This document shows positions 1 to 6,205 of a stretch of DNA of 9,901 nucleotides, piece after piece. A program made the translations under genes and the position numbers. The DNA comes from Dehalococcoidia bacterium LH_S1 (GTDB taxonomy: Bacteria > Chloroflexota > Dehalococcoidia > SZUA-161 > SpSt-899), in assembly GCA_023660035.1 (NCBI GenBank), contig JAGXOF010000030.1:1-9901 (forward strand). Reading direction: 5' to 3'. The stretch's first letter is position 1. Each line of letters opens with the position of its first letter. Under the pieces are notes generated by a model. It made no database searches, was not told the DNA's origin, and worked only from the letters and a program-made list of their open reading frames with translations.

Positions 1-243
1 AAGCTTTTCACCATCCTTGCCCGCGACGAGTTTACCATCACTGGCTTCCGGAATTTCTCTTTGGGTCAGTTCTTCCCTGACAAAAGTCGGTCTGCTATCT
101 CTCGAATCCTTAAAAGGCTGCGGCTTCACCGCCTTGTCAAGAAGGTCCCCCATACTTATAAATATTATCTCACTAACCTGGGAAAGGCGGTCATTGCCTC
201 CGGTTTGACGCTCAAGGGATTCTTTGTTATTCCCAATCTCGCA
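1..243 (+). CDS. Partial winged-helix (MarR-like) protein, C-terminal end
   Basis: The frame is open from base 1, so the N-terminus lies outside the window. The visible ~81 residues contain a helix-turn-helix-like stretch (KSRSAISRILKRLRLHRLV) followed by a beta-wing-like segment (KKVPHTYKYYLTNLGKAVIA) and a hydrophobic end (FFVIPNLA). From memory this resembles the C-terminus of a widespread uncharacterised family that usually stops at about this point. The actual frame has no stop until about 780. The extra residues run antisense to the ferredoxin gene at 310-903 and look like noise, so I end the supported part at 243. A lost stop or a rearrangement junction near 240-250 is possible. A DNA-binding role is inferred from the fold only, and the partner or target is unknown. 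The gene converges on the minus-strand genes to its right. Confidence 0.5.
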
Positions 244-309
244 CGTTTAAATTCACTACACATATTGATTCTTTTGCCATTTTGCGCAAGATTTCACGCT
301 TTAGTCTTT

Positions 310-903
310 TTAAGCAGTTTGCAATGCCTTCGGTTTTGGCAATATCGCCTTCCCCCTTATATCCGCTGTTCCAAGCGGACAGGCGGTAACGCAATCGCCA
401 CATCCGAAACAATCATCGGAGACTTCGTAATAGGAAAGGCTGTCTGTTTTCACCAGGCTGATTGCGCCGGTTCCGGGGCCCTTGGGGTCCTTGCAAGCCC
501 GCTCACACATACCGCAAACGATGCATTCATCTTCACCCAAAGTAAGTTTCGATGTGTCAACCCCTACTTCCTCTGCCAGGTCAAGAAGCCTCTGTACAGA
601 GCTTATTTTAAGAAGGCGTTCTACTGCTTCCTTCCGCCTCTTTTGCACTTCATCGGAGTTGGTATTTACTACCATGCCTTCTTTGACCGGGGTCATACAC
701 GCGAAGGGGTATCTCGTTTTTTCGCCTTCTGTCAATTCCACCACACAAACCCGGCATGGTTTTGCTGCTCTAAGGTGTGATTGGATAAAACTATGACAAA
801 GAGTTGGGATTATACCTACACCATCTTTGCCCCTTGCCGCTTCCAGAATAGTCTGCCCCTCGAACGCTTTAACCTCTTGCCCATCAATAGTCAAATTAAT
901 CAT
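310..903 (-). CDS. [2Fe-2S] + 2x[4Fe-4S] ferredoxin-like electron carrier (NuoG/NAD-hydrogenase N-terminal type)
   Basis: A 197-aa soluble iron-sulfur protein. Residues 1-75 form a NuoG-type [2Fe-2S] domain with C36, C50, C53 and C69. Residues 120-182 hold two complete [4Fe-4S] sets, C127/C130/C133/C137 and C165/C168/C171/C175 (CIVCGMCERAC and CFGCGDCVTACP). In NuoG and related subunits of NAD-linked hydrogenases and formate dehydrogenases a His-Cys [4Fe-4S] motif (HxxxCxxCxxxxxC) sits between these parts. Here the sequence goes from EAVERLL directly to LLDLAEEVGVD, so that motif is absent. There is no large catalytic domain, so this is a carrier rather than an enzyme. The start ATG at 903 has AAGGAGG five bases upstream (909-915). 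The gene follows the flavoprotein by only 28 bases and is surely co-transcribed with it. Likely role (inference): accepts electrons from that flavoprotein and passes them on, possibly to the RACo protein upstream. Confidence 0.88.
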   Translation of the reverse strand: MINLTIDGQEVKAFEGQTILEAARGKDGVGIIPTLCHSFIQSHLRAAKPCRVCVVELTEGEKTRYPFACMTPVKEGMVVNTNSDEVQKRRKEAVERLLKISSVQRLLDLAEEVGVDTSKLTLGEDECIVCGMCERACKDPKGPGTGAISLVKTDSLSYYEVSDDCFGCGDCVTACPLGTADIRGKAILPKPKALQTA

Positions 904-931
904 TGGCGCCTCCTTCCCTTATTTTGTAACA

Positions 932-1930
932 CTATTTTATCATGCGCAGGTACTCGTCTGCATATCTACCGTTCTTTGTACCTTCAAACATTTCTCCATT
1001 CTTTACCTTCTCCAGAGCCAGATATTCGCTGGCAGCCATGCCTGCCGATGCTCCCTCCGCAGCAGCATTGACAATATGGTTGCGGCAGCCGGTGATCTCT
1101 CCGCAGGCAAATATCCCGGGCTTGCTGGTCATCATCTGTTCATCAATCTTGACAACGGAACCTTGCATATCAAGGCCTGTCTCCTGTGCCACCTTGGTGT
1201 TGCCCTCAGTGCCTACGCACATCACTATCCAATCAACTTCGACTTCCTTTTGCTCTCCAGTTGCATTGTTCGCGATTGTGGCTTCCCTGACTACGTCATC
1301 GCCTCTTATCTCTTTTAGTTCAGTGTTGTACCATATCTGCACGCCTTCGTTTATCAACCTTTTGACCATAGCGGGATACGCCCTCAGCGAATCCCTCCGA
1401 TGCACGAGGATAACCTCTTTAGCTTTGCCTTCATTCTTGGCAACCAGAGCGCTTTTGGCTGTAGTATTGCCGCCGCCGACAACGATTACCCTCTTCCCAT
1501 TAAACTTATCATAGTCCCGCTTGGCGTAGTATGACACCCCTTTCCCCGCAAATTCGTCCTCACCCGACGCGCCAAGCTTTTGCATAGTGCTACCGGTAGC
1601 CAATATGGTAGCGCCTGCCTGGTACTGGTTCTTATCCGTAATCACGGTCTTCTCATCGGCATTGATAGTCACTACGGTCTCTTCTCTACATTCTGCGCCG
1701 ACTCCGGCAGGCGGCGGGGAAGTGACCTGCTTTCTCATGTTCTCCGTCAATACTTCACCGTCACCCGGTGGGAATCCAGGGTAGTTAGCTACTGTGTAAG
1801 CTATGGCAGCTTGTCCCCCTATCCAGCTTGTTTCGAGGGCCAGGGTGCTCCATCCGTCTGGTTGCGTGTAAATCGCTGCTGAGAGGCCGGCAGGGCCTCC
1901 GCCCACAATAACAACATCTTTTTGCTCCAT
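932..1930 (-). CDS. Thioredoxin-reductase-like NAD(P)H flavoprotein lacking the redox CxxC
   Basis: A 332-aa protein with the two-Rossmann architecture of thioredoxin reductase. FAD-binding GGGPAG is at residues 10-15, followed by GGQ and a TVANYPG segment. An ATG motif lies near residues 111-113. The NAD(P)H-binding VVGGGNT is near 150-156, with HRRDSLR (177-183), the basic pattern that favours NADPH. The C-terminal FAD motif is FACGEITGC...AAAEGASAG. True thioredoxin reductases read SYCATCD before the second Rossmann fold; here it is SYYAKRD (133-139), so both catalytic cysteines are gone and thioredoxin cannot be its substrate by the usual route. Such CxxC-less members include ferredoxin-NADP reductases, which suits the ferredoxin gene 28 bases downstream. 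Start ATG 1930 has GGAGG just upstream. The second Rossmann motif GGGNTTAKSAL is also unusual (GGGDSAxEEA is normal). Inferred role: NADPH to ferredoxin electron transfer. Confidence 0.88.
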   Translation of the reverse strand: MEQKDVVIVGGGPAGLSAAIYTQPDGWSTLALETSWIGGQAAIAYTVANYPGFPPGDGEVLTENMRKQVTSPPPAGVGAECREETVVTINADEKTVITDKNQYQAGATILATGSTMQKLGASGEDEFAGKGVSYYAKRDYDKFNGKRVIVVGGGNTTAKSALVAKNEGKAKEVILVHRRDSLRAYPAMVKRLINEGVQIWYNTELKEIRGDDVVREATIANNATGEQKEVEVDWIVMCVGTEGNTKVAQETGLDMQGSVVKIDEQMMTSKPGIFACGEITGCRNHIVNAAAEGASAGMAASEYLALEKVKNGEMFEGTKNGRYADEYLRMIK

Positions 1931-2102
1931 TGTAATCCTCCTTTCTCAAATTGCCAATCCCTGTTATCTAGGGCAAACCACTGACTATCTATCATCTTAA
2001 ACGTTTGAATGCTGCCTATGCCCGATACTCTCACCCCCTCTCGACTCAATCTACCGTATTTGCTTAACCTTCAAATCCTTCTTTGACATAACGAAACTCT
2101 TA

Positions 2103-2747
2103 TCAGGATGGAATCGCATCCCTGAGCAGACTTTCAAACCGATCCATCGAGACCCTGTGGACGTCCATGGGGATCCCCATCCAATCAGATAGCTCCAGTA
2201 TCTTCTCCGGGTCCTCCTCCATGAGTTTGTCATAGTAACCTGTCCCGTCGAGTACGATAGCTCCGCCCGTATGCTTGGGGAAATTTTCATTTGCCATTCC
2301 TATATCCCATCCCTGATAGACATACTCGCTGTACTTTATCCATCCCGGAGTAAGCCAGTAAATGTCTTCGCCTCCGCTTACTTCCTTTCTTTCTTCCTCG
2401 CTGGCCAGCATATCCATACAATGGGTGGCTTGAATTCTGGAAATCTTTACCCCGGGGCTGACCTGCTCCTCGATTATGGTATCTATAGTACGATAAGGGT
2501 TATCAACGTTGATATAACAGAACTTACCACCGTACACTACTATTATGTTGGAAGCAAACTCCTTGGCGGCAGCGATCTGTTTTATAAGTTGAGTCTCCAG
2601 TTCTCGAGGGACCTCATGTCGTCCTGGCGTTGTGTAGAGGATTTTCTCGGCGTTAAGGAACCCTTGATCCTTCAGGTGGTTTAACTCCGTAGTGAGTGTC
2701 CCACAGGCAACGATGGCACAGTTTTCAAACGAAGTGCTATTTGACAT
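2103..2747 (-). CDS. DUF1638 family protein
   Basis: A 214-aa cytoplasmic protein with the DUF1638 signature: an N-terminal ACGTLTTEL strand (C15), a CxxxPGRHEVP-like segment where other members have HxxP, a central VVYGGKFC motif, THCMDML (family form HDCIxxL), and YWLTPGWIKYSE. No biochemical function is established for the family that I can name. Its genes recur beside corrinoid-dependent methyltransferases, corrinoid proteins and RACo-type activators, as here. Conserved Cys and His residues suggest metal or corrinoid handling, but that is inference. Start ATG 2747 is preceded by AAGGAGGAG at good distance. It sits 125 bases downstream of the RACo gene and 172 bases upstream of the flavoprotein gene. 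Those 172 bases (1931-2102) hold no ORF with family resemblance and no clear promoter or terminator. Confidence 0.82.
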   Translation of the reverse strand: MSNSTSFENCAIVACGTLTTELNHLKDQGFLNAEKILYTTPGRHEVPRELETQLIKQIAAAKEFASNIIVVYGGKFCYINVDNPYRTIDTIIEEQVSPGVKISRIQATHCMDMLASEEERKEVSGGEDIYWLTPGWIKYSEYVYQGWDIGMANENFPKHTGGAIVLDGTGYYDKLMEEDPEKILELSDWMGIPMDVHRVSMDRFESLLRDAIPS

Positions 2748-2800
2748 TTTCTTGCTCCTCCTTTTACCGCTCCGTATAGTATAGTAACCTTGAACCTAAA

Positions 2801-2821
2801 GGCCTCCAGATATCGGAGGTC
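2801..2821. repeat. Inverted repeat in the RACo-DUF1638 gap
   Basis: GGCCTCC (2801-2807) and GGAGGTC (2815-2821) are imperfect complements separated by seven bases. The stem is about six pairs with one mismatch. It lies between the RACo stop and the DUF1638 start, with a TATACT hexamer (2778-2783, minus) just downstream but no convincing -35 at the right distance. It could be an operator or an mRNA processing hairpin. There is no U-run, so it is not a standard terminator. Confidence 0.35.
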
Positions 2822-2850
2822 AAATTTCTCGACTATAAACGGCCAAGTAG

Positions 2851-2889
2851 CAAGGAGTGTGGGAATGCTCCATCAACTCCCCACACTTG
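2851..2889 (-). repeat. Hairpin spanning the RACo stop codon, no U-tract
   Basis: AGTGTGGG (2856-2863) pairs exactly with CCCACACT (2880-2887) around a 16-base loop. An outer CAAG (2851-2854) can pair with CTTG (2886-2889) if the stem is redrawn with a bulge. In the minus-strand transcript it folds over the stop codon of the RACo-like gene (2873-2875). No run of U follows, so I would not call it an intrinsic terminator. It may set transcript stability or the ratio of RACo to downstream genes. Confidence 0.35.
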
Positions 2890-5197
2890 TTTTACTGGTT
2901 TTTGCTACTTTAGCGCGGTACGCCTGCAGTATGTCGTGTCGGCGCAATATTCCAAGCAGCCGGGTGTGGTCCTGTGGATCTACAACAGGTATGCGTCCGT
3001 AATCTTTCTCAGAGGCTTGTAGCACCTCGTGCAAGGACTGGTGCGGATAAGCTACCAGCGGGTTCGGTGTGGCAATATCTTCGACTGTGAAGTCAGTATT
3101 GCCAGCATATACCGAGCTTTCCAAATCCGCCAGTGTGACGCAACCCATCAGTCGCCCTTCCTCGTCAACAACCGGGAAACCATGATGATTGGTTGTTTCC
3201 AATTGCCCGCGGAACTCTTCAAGAGTCATGGAAGGAGAAACGGTGGGGAACTCGGAGGTCATGACCTCTGAGACGCCGATTCTGTCCAACAGCTCGCCCT
3301 CTATTTCCCCGAGGTACACGTCCATTATTTTGCCTTCAGGGAAGTCTATCTGCTCTACAAAATGCTCGTTGAAGTCCATGCGGGAAGATAGTTCGACGTG
3401 CTCAAGGAAATGCACAAGTTTATTGGCCATCTGCCACTGGTGCTTGGACAGGAGCACCATCGAAGCCCCCGTGCTGGCAGCGTTGCCCAGCGAACTGAGC
3501 GTTGCAGCATCGACTACTGGAACAAGGCCAATGCGCATTGCGCTGTCCGGATTAACATAATTACCAAGTGCTCCTGCAAGATATACCTTACCTATGTCCC
3601 GGGGGCCAATACCCATTTGATCCATCAATATTTTTGTCCCGGCAGCGATGGCGCCCTTGGCTAGTTGGAGTTCCCGGATATCTTTCTGCCTGAGGTATAC
3701 TGGCCTGCCGGTGAAGCTCTCCTCAGCGAAAGATACAACGAAGTCATAAACTCCATCTCCATTGCTTACTACCCTTGATCTCAGCTTCTCCGCTATCTCA
3801 AGCTGAGGGGGGCGAATGAGCCCTTCGCTGTCGATGATGCCCAGCTCCAATAATACTGCCACCAATTCCACCACACCGCTACCGCATATTCCCTTAGGCC
3901 GAATATTGCCAACTACCTCGTAATGGAGTTCACCAGCCTCAAAACTGACGGCCTCGATTGCTCCGGCTGCAGCGATCATTCCGCAAGAGATTCTACCTCC
4001 TTCCAAAGCAGGTCCAGCAGCCGCAGAGCATGTCATCATCCTCTCGCCATTCCCAAGGAATATCTCGCCATTTGTTCCAAAGTCCATACCCAGGATAATT
4101 TTGTCTTTCTGCTCGGCGGCACCGGAGGCAGTAATAACCGACATCAGATCGCCGCCGATGTACCCTGACTTCACCGGCATGACATATACCACAGCTTCTG
4201 GGTTGAGTTGGAGCCCCACATCCGGGGCTCTTACAATCAGCCCCTCGGTGGCAACAGGGGTAAACGGCGCTTCTGCAATGCCTGAGGGATCCATCTTGAG
4301 GAGAAGGTGCTGCATGGAGGTATTCCCTGCAACAACAGCGATAAATACATCGTCCACCTCAGCGTTGGCCGTTTTCAATAGCCGACGGGTAATGTGATTT
4401 AAATTGTCAACGAGTATCTGGGAGAGGTTCTCCAGGCCCTCTTCATGCTCCATAACATATTGGAGACGGCTGATCACGTCTGTGCCGTATTTACTCTGGT
4501 CGTTGAGGCGGGAGACAACAGCTACCTCCGTTCCGTCTACCAGATTAATAAGCTTTCCGACGAGGGTGGTAGTGCCGATGTCAAAACTCAGCCCGTACAG
4601 TGTTGGTATTTGCTCCAGCCCCTGCCAGGTTATAAGCTGGTTATCATGAAGGACGGCTGCGCCGCGGAAGTGGGTTCTGCGTAGCATATTCGGTAGGGCA
4701 CGAAGACAGTGCAGGGATGCTCTAAGGTTGATGTATGCAGGCCCCAAGGTGTTTTTTATGCTGTCGAAACTGGAGCTCTCCTCCGTGACTTTTGATGTAA
4801 GGGTGATGATCTTCTGGTCTAGAAGTGGGTCGAGATTGAAGACTGGCCGGGAACCAGTTATGAGTATCTGTGAAAACTCGGCCTCTGATTCAGGTTCACT
4901 AAGGTAAACCACTAGATCCCTGTTAATTGTCGTTCGACAAGCGAGGCGGATACCTTCTTCTATCTCAGTATTGGTGAGGAACTGCTTTTCCTCATTGGTA
5001 ATCGGACCTATTGCAGAGATGACTTTGACTTTGCATTTCCCGCATTCCCCCAAACCACCACATTCCCCTATATTTACCTTAGCGTTTCTTAACGCCTCCC
5101 ATATAGTCTCGCCCTCCCTGGTCGTTAGCCATAAATCTTGAGGTAATACGTTTAGAGAGAACTGCTTTCTCTCTTTGTGATCTGTATCAGCTGTCAT
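2873..5197 (-). CDS. RACo-like reductive activator of corrinoid proteins with C-terminal CBS-domain pair
   Basis: A 774-aa protein. Residues ~10-100 are a plant-type [2Fe-2S] ferredoxin domain with C46, C52, C55 and C87 (spacing C-x5-C-x2-C-x31-C). A linker follows, then the ASKHA ATPase-like region (DUF4445 type): YGLSFDIGTTT (D206), LGMDFGTNGEIFLGNG near 375-390, CSAAAGPALEGG, KGICGSGVVELVA, and LAGALGNYVNPDSAMRIG, ending with the family-typical FNEHFVEQIDFPEG. Family members use ATP binding and hydrolysis to drive one-electron reduction of inactive Co(II) corrinoid proteins back to Co(I). Standard RACo proteins end there. This one continues with two CBS motifs, ~645-695 (VMTSEFPTVSPS...FPVVDEEGRLMGCVTLADL) and ~705-760 (VEDIATPNPLVAY...RIPVVD...LLGILRRHDIL), a Bateman module that in other proteins binds adenine nucleotides or SAM. 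Start ATG 5197 has only a weak purine-rich RBS (GAAAGAG). The upstream side is only ~65 bases from the IS copy, so its native promoter may have been displaced. Confidence 0.9.
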   Translation of the reverse strand: MTADTDHKERKQFSLNVLPQDLWLTTREGETIWEALRNAKVNIGECGGLGECGKCKVKVISAIGPITNEEKQFLTNTEIEEGIRLACRTTINRDLVVYLSEPESEAEFSQILITGSRPVFNLDPLLDQKIITLTSKVTEESSSFDSIKNTLGPAYINLRASLHCLRALPNMLRRTHFRGAAVLHDNQLITWQGLEQIPTLYGLSFDIGTTTLVGKLINLVDGTEVAVVSRLNDQSKYGTDVISRLQYVMEHEEGLENLSQILVDNLNHITRRLLKTANAEVDDVFIAVVAGNTSMQHLLLKMDPSGIAEAPFTPVATEGLIVRAPDVGLQLNPEAVVYVMPVKSGYIGGDLMSVITASGAAEQKDKIILGMDFGTNGEIFLGNGERMMTCSAAAGPALEGGRISCGMIAAAGAIEAVSFEAGELHYEVVGNIRPKGICGSGVVELVAVLLELGIIDSEGLIRPPQLEIAEKLRSRVVSNGDGVYDFVVSFAEESFTGRPVYLRQKDIRELQLAKGAIAAGTKILMDQMGIGPRDIGKVYLAGALGNYVNPDSAMRIGLVPVVDAATLSSLGNAASTGASMVLLSKHQWQMANKLVHFLEHVELSSRMDFNEHFVEQIDFPEGKIMDVYLGEIEGELLDRIGVSEVMTSEFPTVSPSMTLEEFRGQLETTNHHGFPVVDEEGRLMGCVTLADLESSVYAGNTDFTVEDIATPNPLVAYPHQSLHEVLQASEKDYGRIPVVDPQDHTRLLGILRRHDILQAYRAKVAKTSKTSVGS

Positions 5198-5262
5198 GGT
5201 TTTTCTCTTTCAAAGACTTCCAGTCTCAATGCTCTTCCTAAGACGAGGCCCACAAAAGGAGG

Positions 5263-5280
5263 GTATTGCCTAACTAACTA
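5263..5280 (+). repeat. Left terminal inverted repeat of the IS
   Basis: GTATTGCCTAACTAACTA. It matches the reverse complement of the right end at 5919-5936 in 16 of 18 positions, including the perfect core TTGCCTAACTAA. The transposase stop codon (TAG, minus strand, 5272-5270) lies inside it. Confidence 0.85.
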
Positions 5281-5871
5281 TGACTAACTTAAAAATCCCC
5301 GACACGTCCCCATTCACCCTAAACCTGGCAAACAGTACCATGGTCAAGTCCACCATCTCCACTGATTTTGAGACCACAATAGATCTGCGCTTGAATCTAC
5401 CGAACCAATGCCTGTTTCTGCAATTGTTCCGCTCTATTTCAGGGGTAAGGTCTTTGTCCATGGTCAATTTATCTGCCGGGAGTACTGAAGCATAGGCTTC
5501 CCATTTATCGGTATAATACAACGTAACATTATCCAGAGTTTGGAAAGTTTTTTTGACATAGTGCCACATTTCATCTAACTCCATGATGATTGCCTTACCC
5601 TCAGGCTCAGGCTTTTCATAGTGCTCCTTAGCAAATTTCCTTATCCACTTGAGTACTGAGGTTGTCCGTACATGGAACATCTTGGCCAAGGCATTCATTG
5701 AAACACCATGGCAGTATAAAAACACAGCCAAACTTTTCTGCCATAATGGTCTGCCTCTTGTGTAGATCGAGTAAATTGAAAACCGCATGCTTTACATTTC
5801 CATCGTTGCTTGTCCCATATCTTGCCGGCCTTAACAATTTGGTTATGTCCGCCCTTTGGGCATCCAGTCAT
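5270..5871 (-). pseudogene. IS1-family transposase, inactivated
   Basis: The N-terminal part (5871 down to ~5760) shows the InsA-like zinc region: CPKGGHNQIVKAGK...RWKCKACGFQFTRST. The reading then jumps frame by -1 and continues as RGRPLWQKSLAVFLYCHGVS (HTH), ELDEMWHYVKK, YYTDKW, IERNN and FGRFKRRSIVVSKS, the InsB-like DDE catalytic region. Three lesions are visible. The second zinc Cys of CPxC is Gly, a TGC to GGC type change. One base is missing near 5760; restoring ACACCAAGAGGC gives the usual STPRGRP. Between YVKK and YYTDKW about 35-40 residues are absent, including the LWIWKA/DRxTG/GxRD region between the first two catalytic acids. The start is taken at ATG 5871 because GGAGG lies seven bases upstream, although a TTG start at 5886 is open. 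IS1 can use programmed -1 frameshifting, but no A-rich slippery site sits here. Confidence 0.85.
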
Positions 5872-5918
5872 TCTAATTACCTCCAATCAACAAGATTAGG
5901 GATAGTTTAGCATATGTG

Positions 5919-5936
5919 TAATTAGTTAGGCAACAC
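5919..5936 (-). repeat. Right terminal inverted repeat of the IS
   Basis: Read on the minus strand it is GTGTTGCCTAACTAATTA, the partner of the left end at 5263-5280. The TAA at 5928-5926 now serves as the stop codon of the adjacent Fur-family gene, whose last codons GTT GCC are IS sequence. Confidence 0.85.
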
Positions 5937-6195
5937 TCTCCGATCCCTTTATCTCGTAGTAGCACTGTGCTCGGTCCAGGTGCTGTTCCTCTACCAATCC
6001 TAACTCCTTAAAGAGCCGCAGACTGCGGTAAATGGTAGCCAGGTTTACGCCGGGGTCCTTCTCTGCAGCCCTCCTGTAGAGTTCCTTGGCGTCAAGGCGC
6101 CCTTCAGCCTCACGCAAAACATCCAGGATCAAGCGCTGTTGGGGCGTTAATGCGCTCTCCGCTTGCAAGTTTGAATTACTGCGACTGATTCTCAT
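5926..6195 (-). pseudogene. Fur-family metal-responsive repressor, C-terminally truncated by IS
   Basis: 89 residues remain of a family that is normally about 130-150 aa. The N-terminal winged helix is intact: LTPQQRLILDVLREAEGRLDAKELYRRAAEKDPGV, then the recognition-helix pattern NLATIYRSLRLFKELGLVEE, then AQCYYEIKGSE. In full-length members the next residues are a His-rich segment and the C-terminal dimerisation and zinc/metal domain with CxxC motifs. Here the IS end cuts in and the protein finishes SESVA. I place the start at ATG 6195 rather than the open TTG at 6234, because that TTG is part of the -35 box of a near-consensus promoter. Without the dimerisation domain the product should be unable to bind metal or DNA normally. 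No remainder of the gene is recognisable between the IS and the RACo-like gene. Fur, PerR and Zur types cannot be told apart from this half. Confidence 0.82.
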
Positions 6196-6199
6196 TCGC
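6181..6199 (-). promoter_or_regulatory. Fur-box-like operator over the fur-like start
   Basis: Minus strand GCGAATGAGAATCAGTCGC. It is an imperfect palindrome with TGCGA/TCGCA ends one base further out (6180-6200) and TGA-N3-TCA at the core. Placed against the classical 19-base Fur box GATAATGATAATCATTATC it matches 13 of 19 positions in the same register. It covers the predicted transcription start and the ATG at 6195, the right place for autorepression. Confidence 0.6.
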
Positions 6200-6205
6200 A
6201 GACGA

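Larger units (their letters stand above)
5263..5936. mobile_element. Degenerate IS1-family-like insertion sequence
   Basis: A ~674-base element bounded by near-perfect terminal inverted repeats, with one transposase gene on the minus strand. Size and gene type fit the IS1 family (about 0.7-0.8 kb), allowing for an internal deletion. The ten bases flanking the left end (CAAAAGGAGG) and right end (TCTCCGATCC) do not match, so no target-site duplication is visible. This suggests a deletion next to the IS after insertion, or recombination between copies. The element separates a truncated Fur-family gene from the RACo-like gene. Autonomous transposition is not expected because the transposase is broken. 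Confidence 0.82.

Noticed and set aside
1..6. The window begins exactly with a HindIII site (AAGCTT), suggesting a cloned-insert end.
   Set aside because: AAGCTT also occurs internally (near 1573 and 4550), so a complete digest is excluded. It may be chance or a partial-digest clone; no vector sequence is visible.
227..412. Short minus-strand frame after the ferredoxin, ending in a 17-codon piece starting ATGGCAAAAGAATC.
   Set aside because: Too short, no RBS and no family resemblance; the longer version overlaps the ferredoxin 3' end in another frame.
1931..2102. Gap between the DUF1638 and flavoprotein genes searched for a riboswitch (cobalamin box) or small gene.
   Set aside because: No B12-box-like sequence, no strong hairpin and no ORF with an RBS seen; only the flavoprotein RBS.
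2271..2684. 137-codon plus-strand open frame.
   Set aside because: It lies wholly antisense to the DUF1638 gene, has no RBS, and its sequence looks like the complement of a conserved gene.
2778..2783. TATACT as a -10 box for the DUF1638 gene.
   Set aside because: No acceptable -35 at 16-18 bases. TTGACC further upstream pairs only with a poor TTTAGG, so I do not call a promoter.
5214..5226. Small perfect inverted repeat AGACT-TCC-AGTCT ahead of the RACo start.
   Set aside because: Five-base arms are common by chance; no link to a promoter or known operator.
5750..5775. Programmed -1 frameshifting, as used by classical IS1.
   Set aside because: No A-run slippery site is present at the frame junction. 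A single lost C restores the conserved TPRGRP, and the catalytic domain is also deleted.
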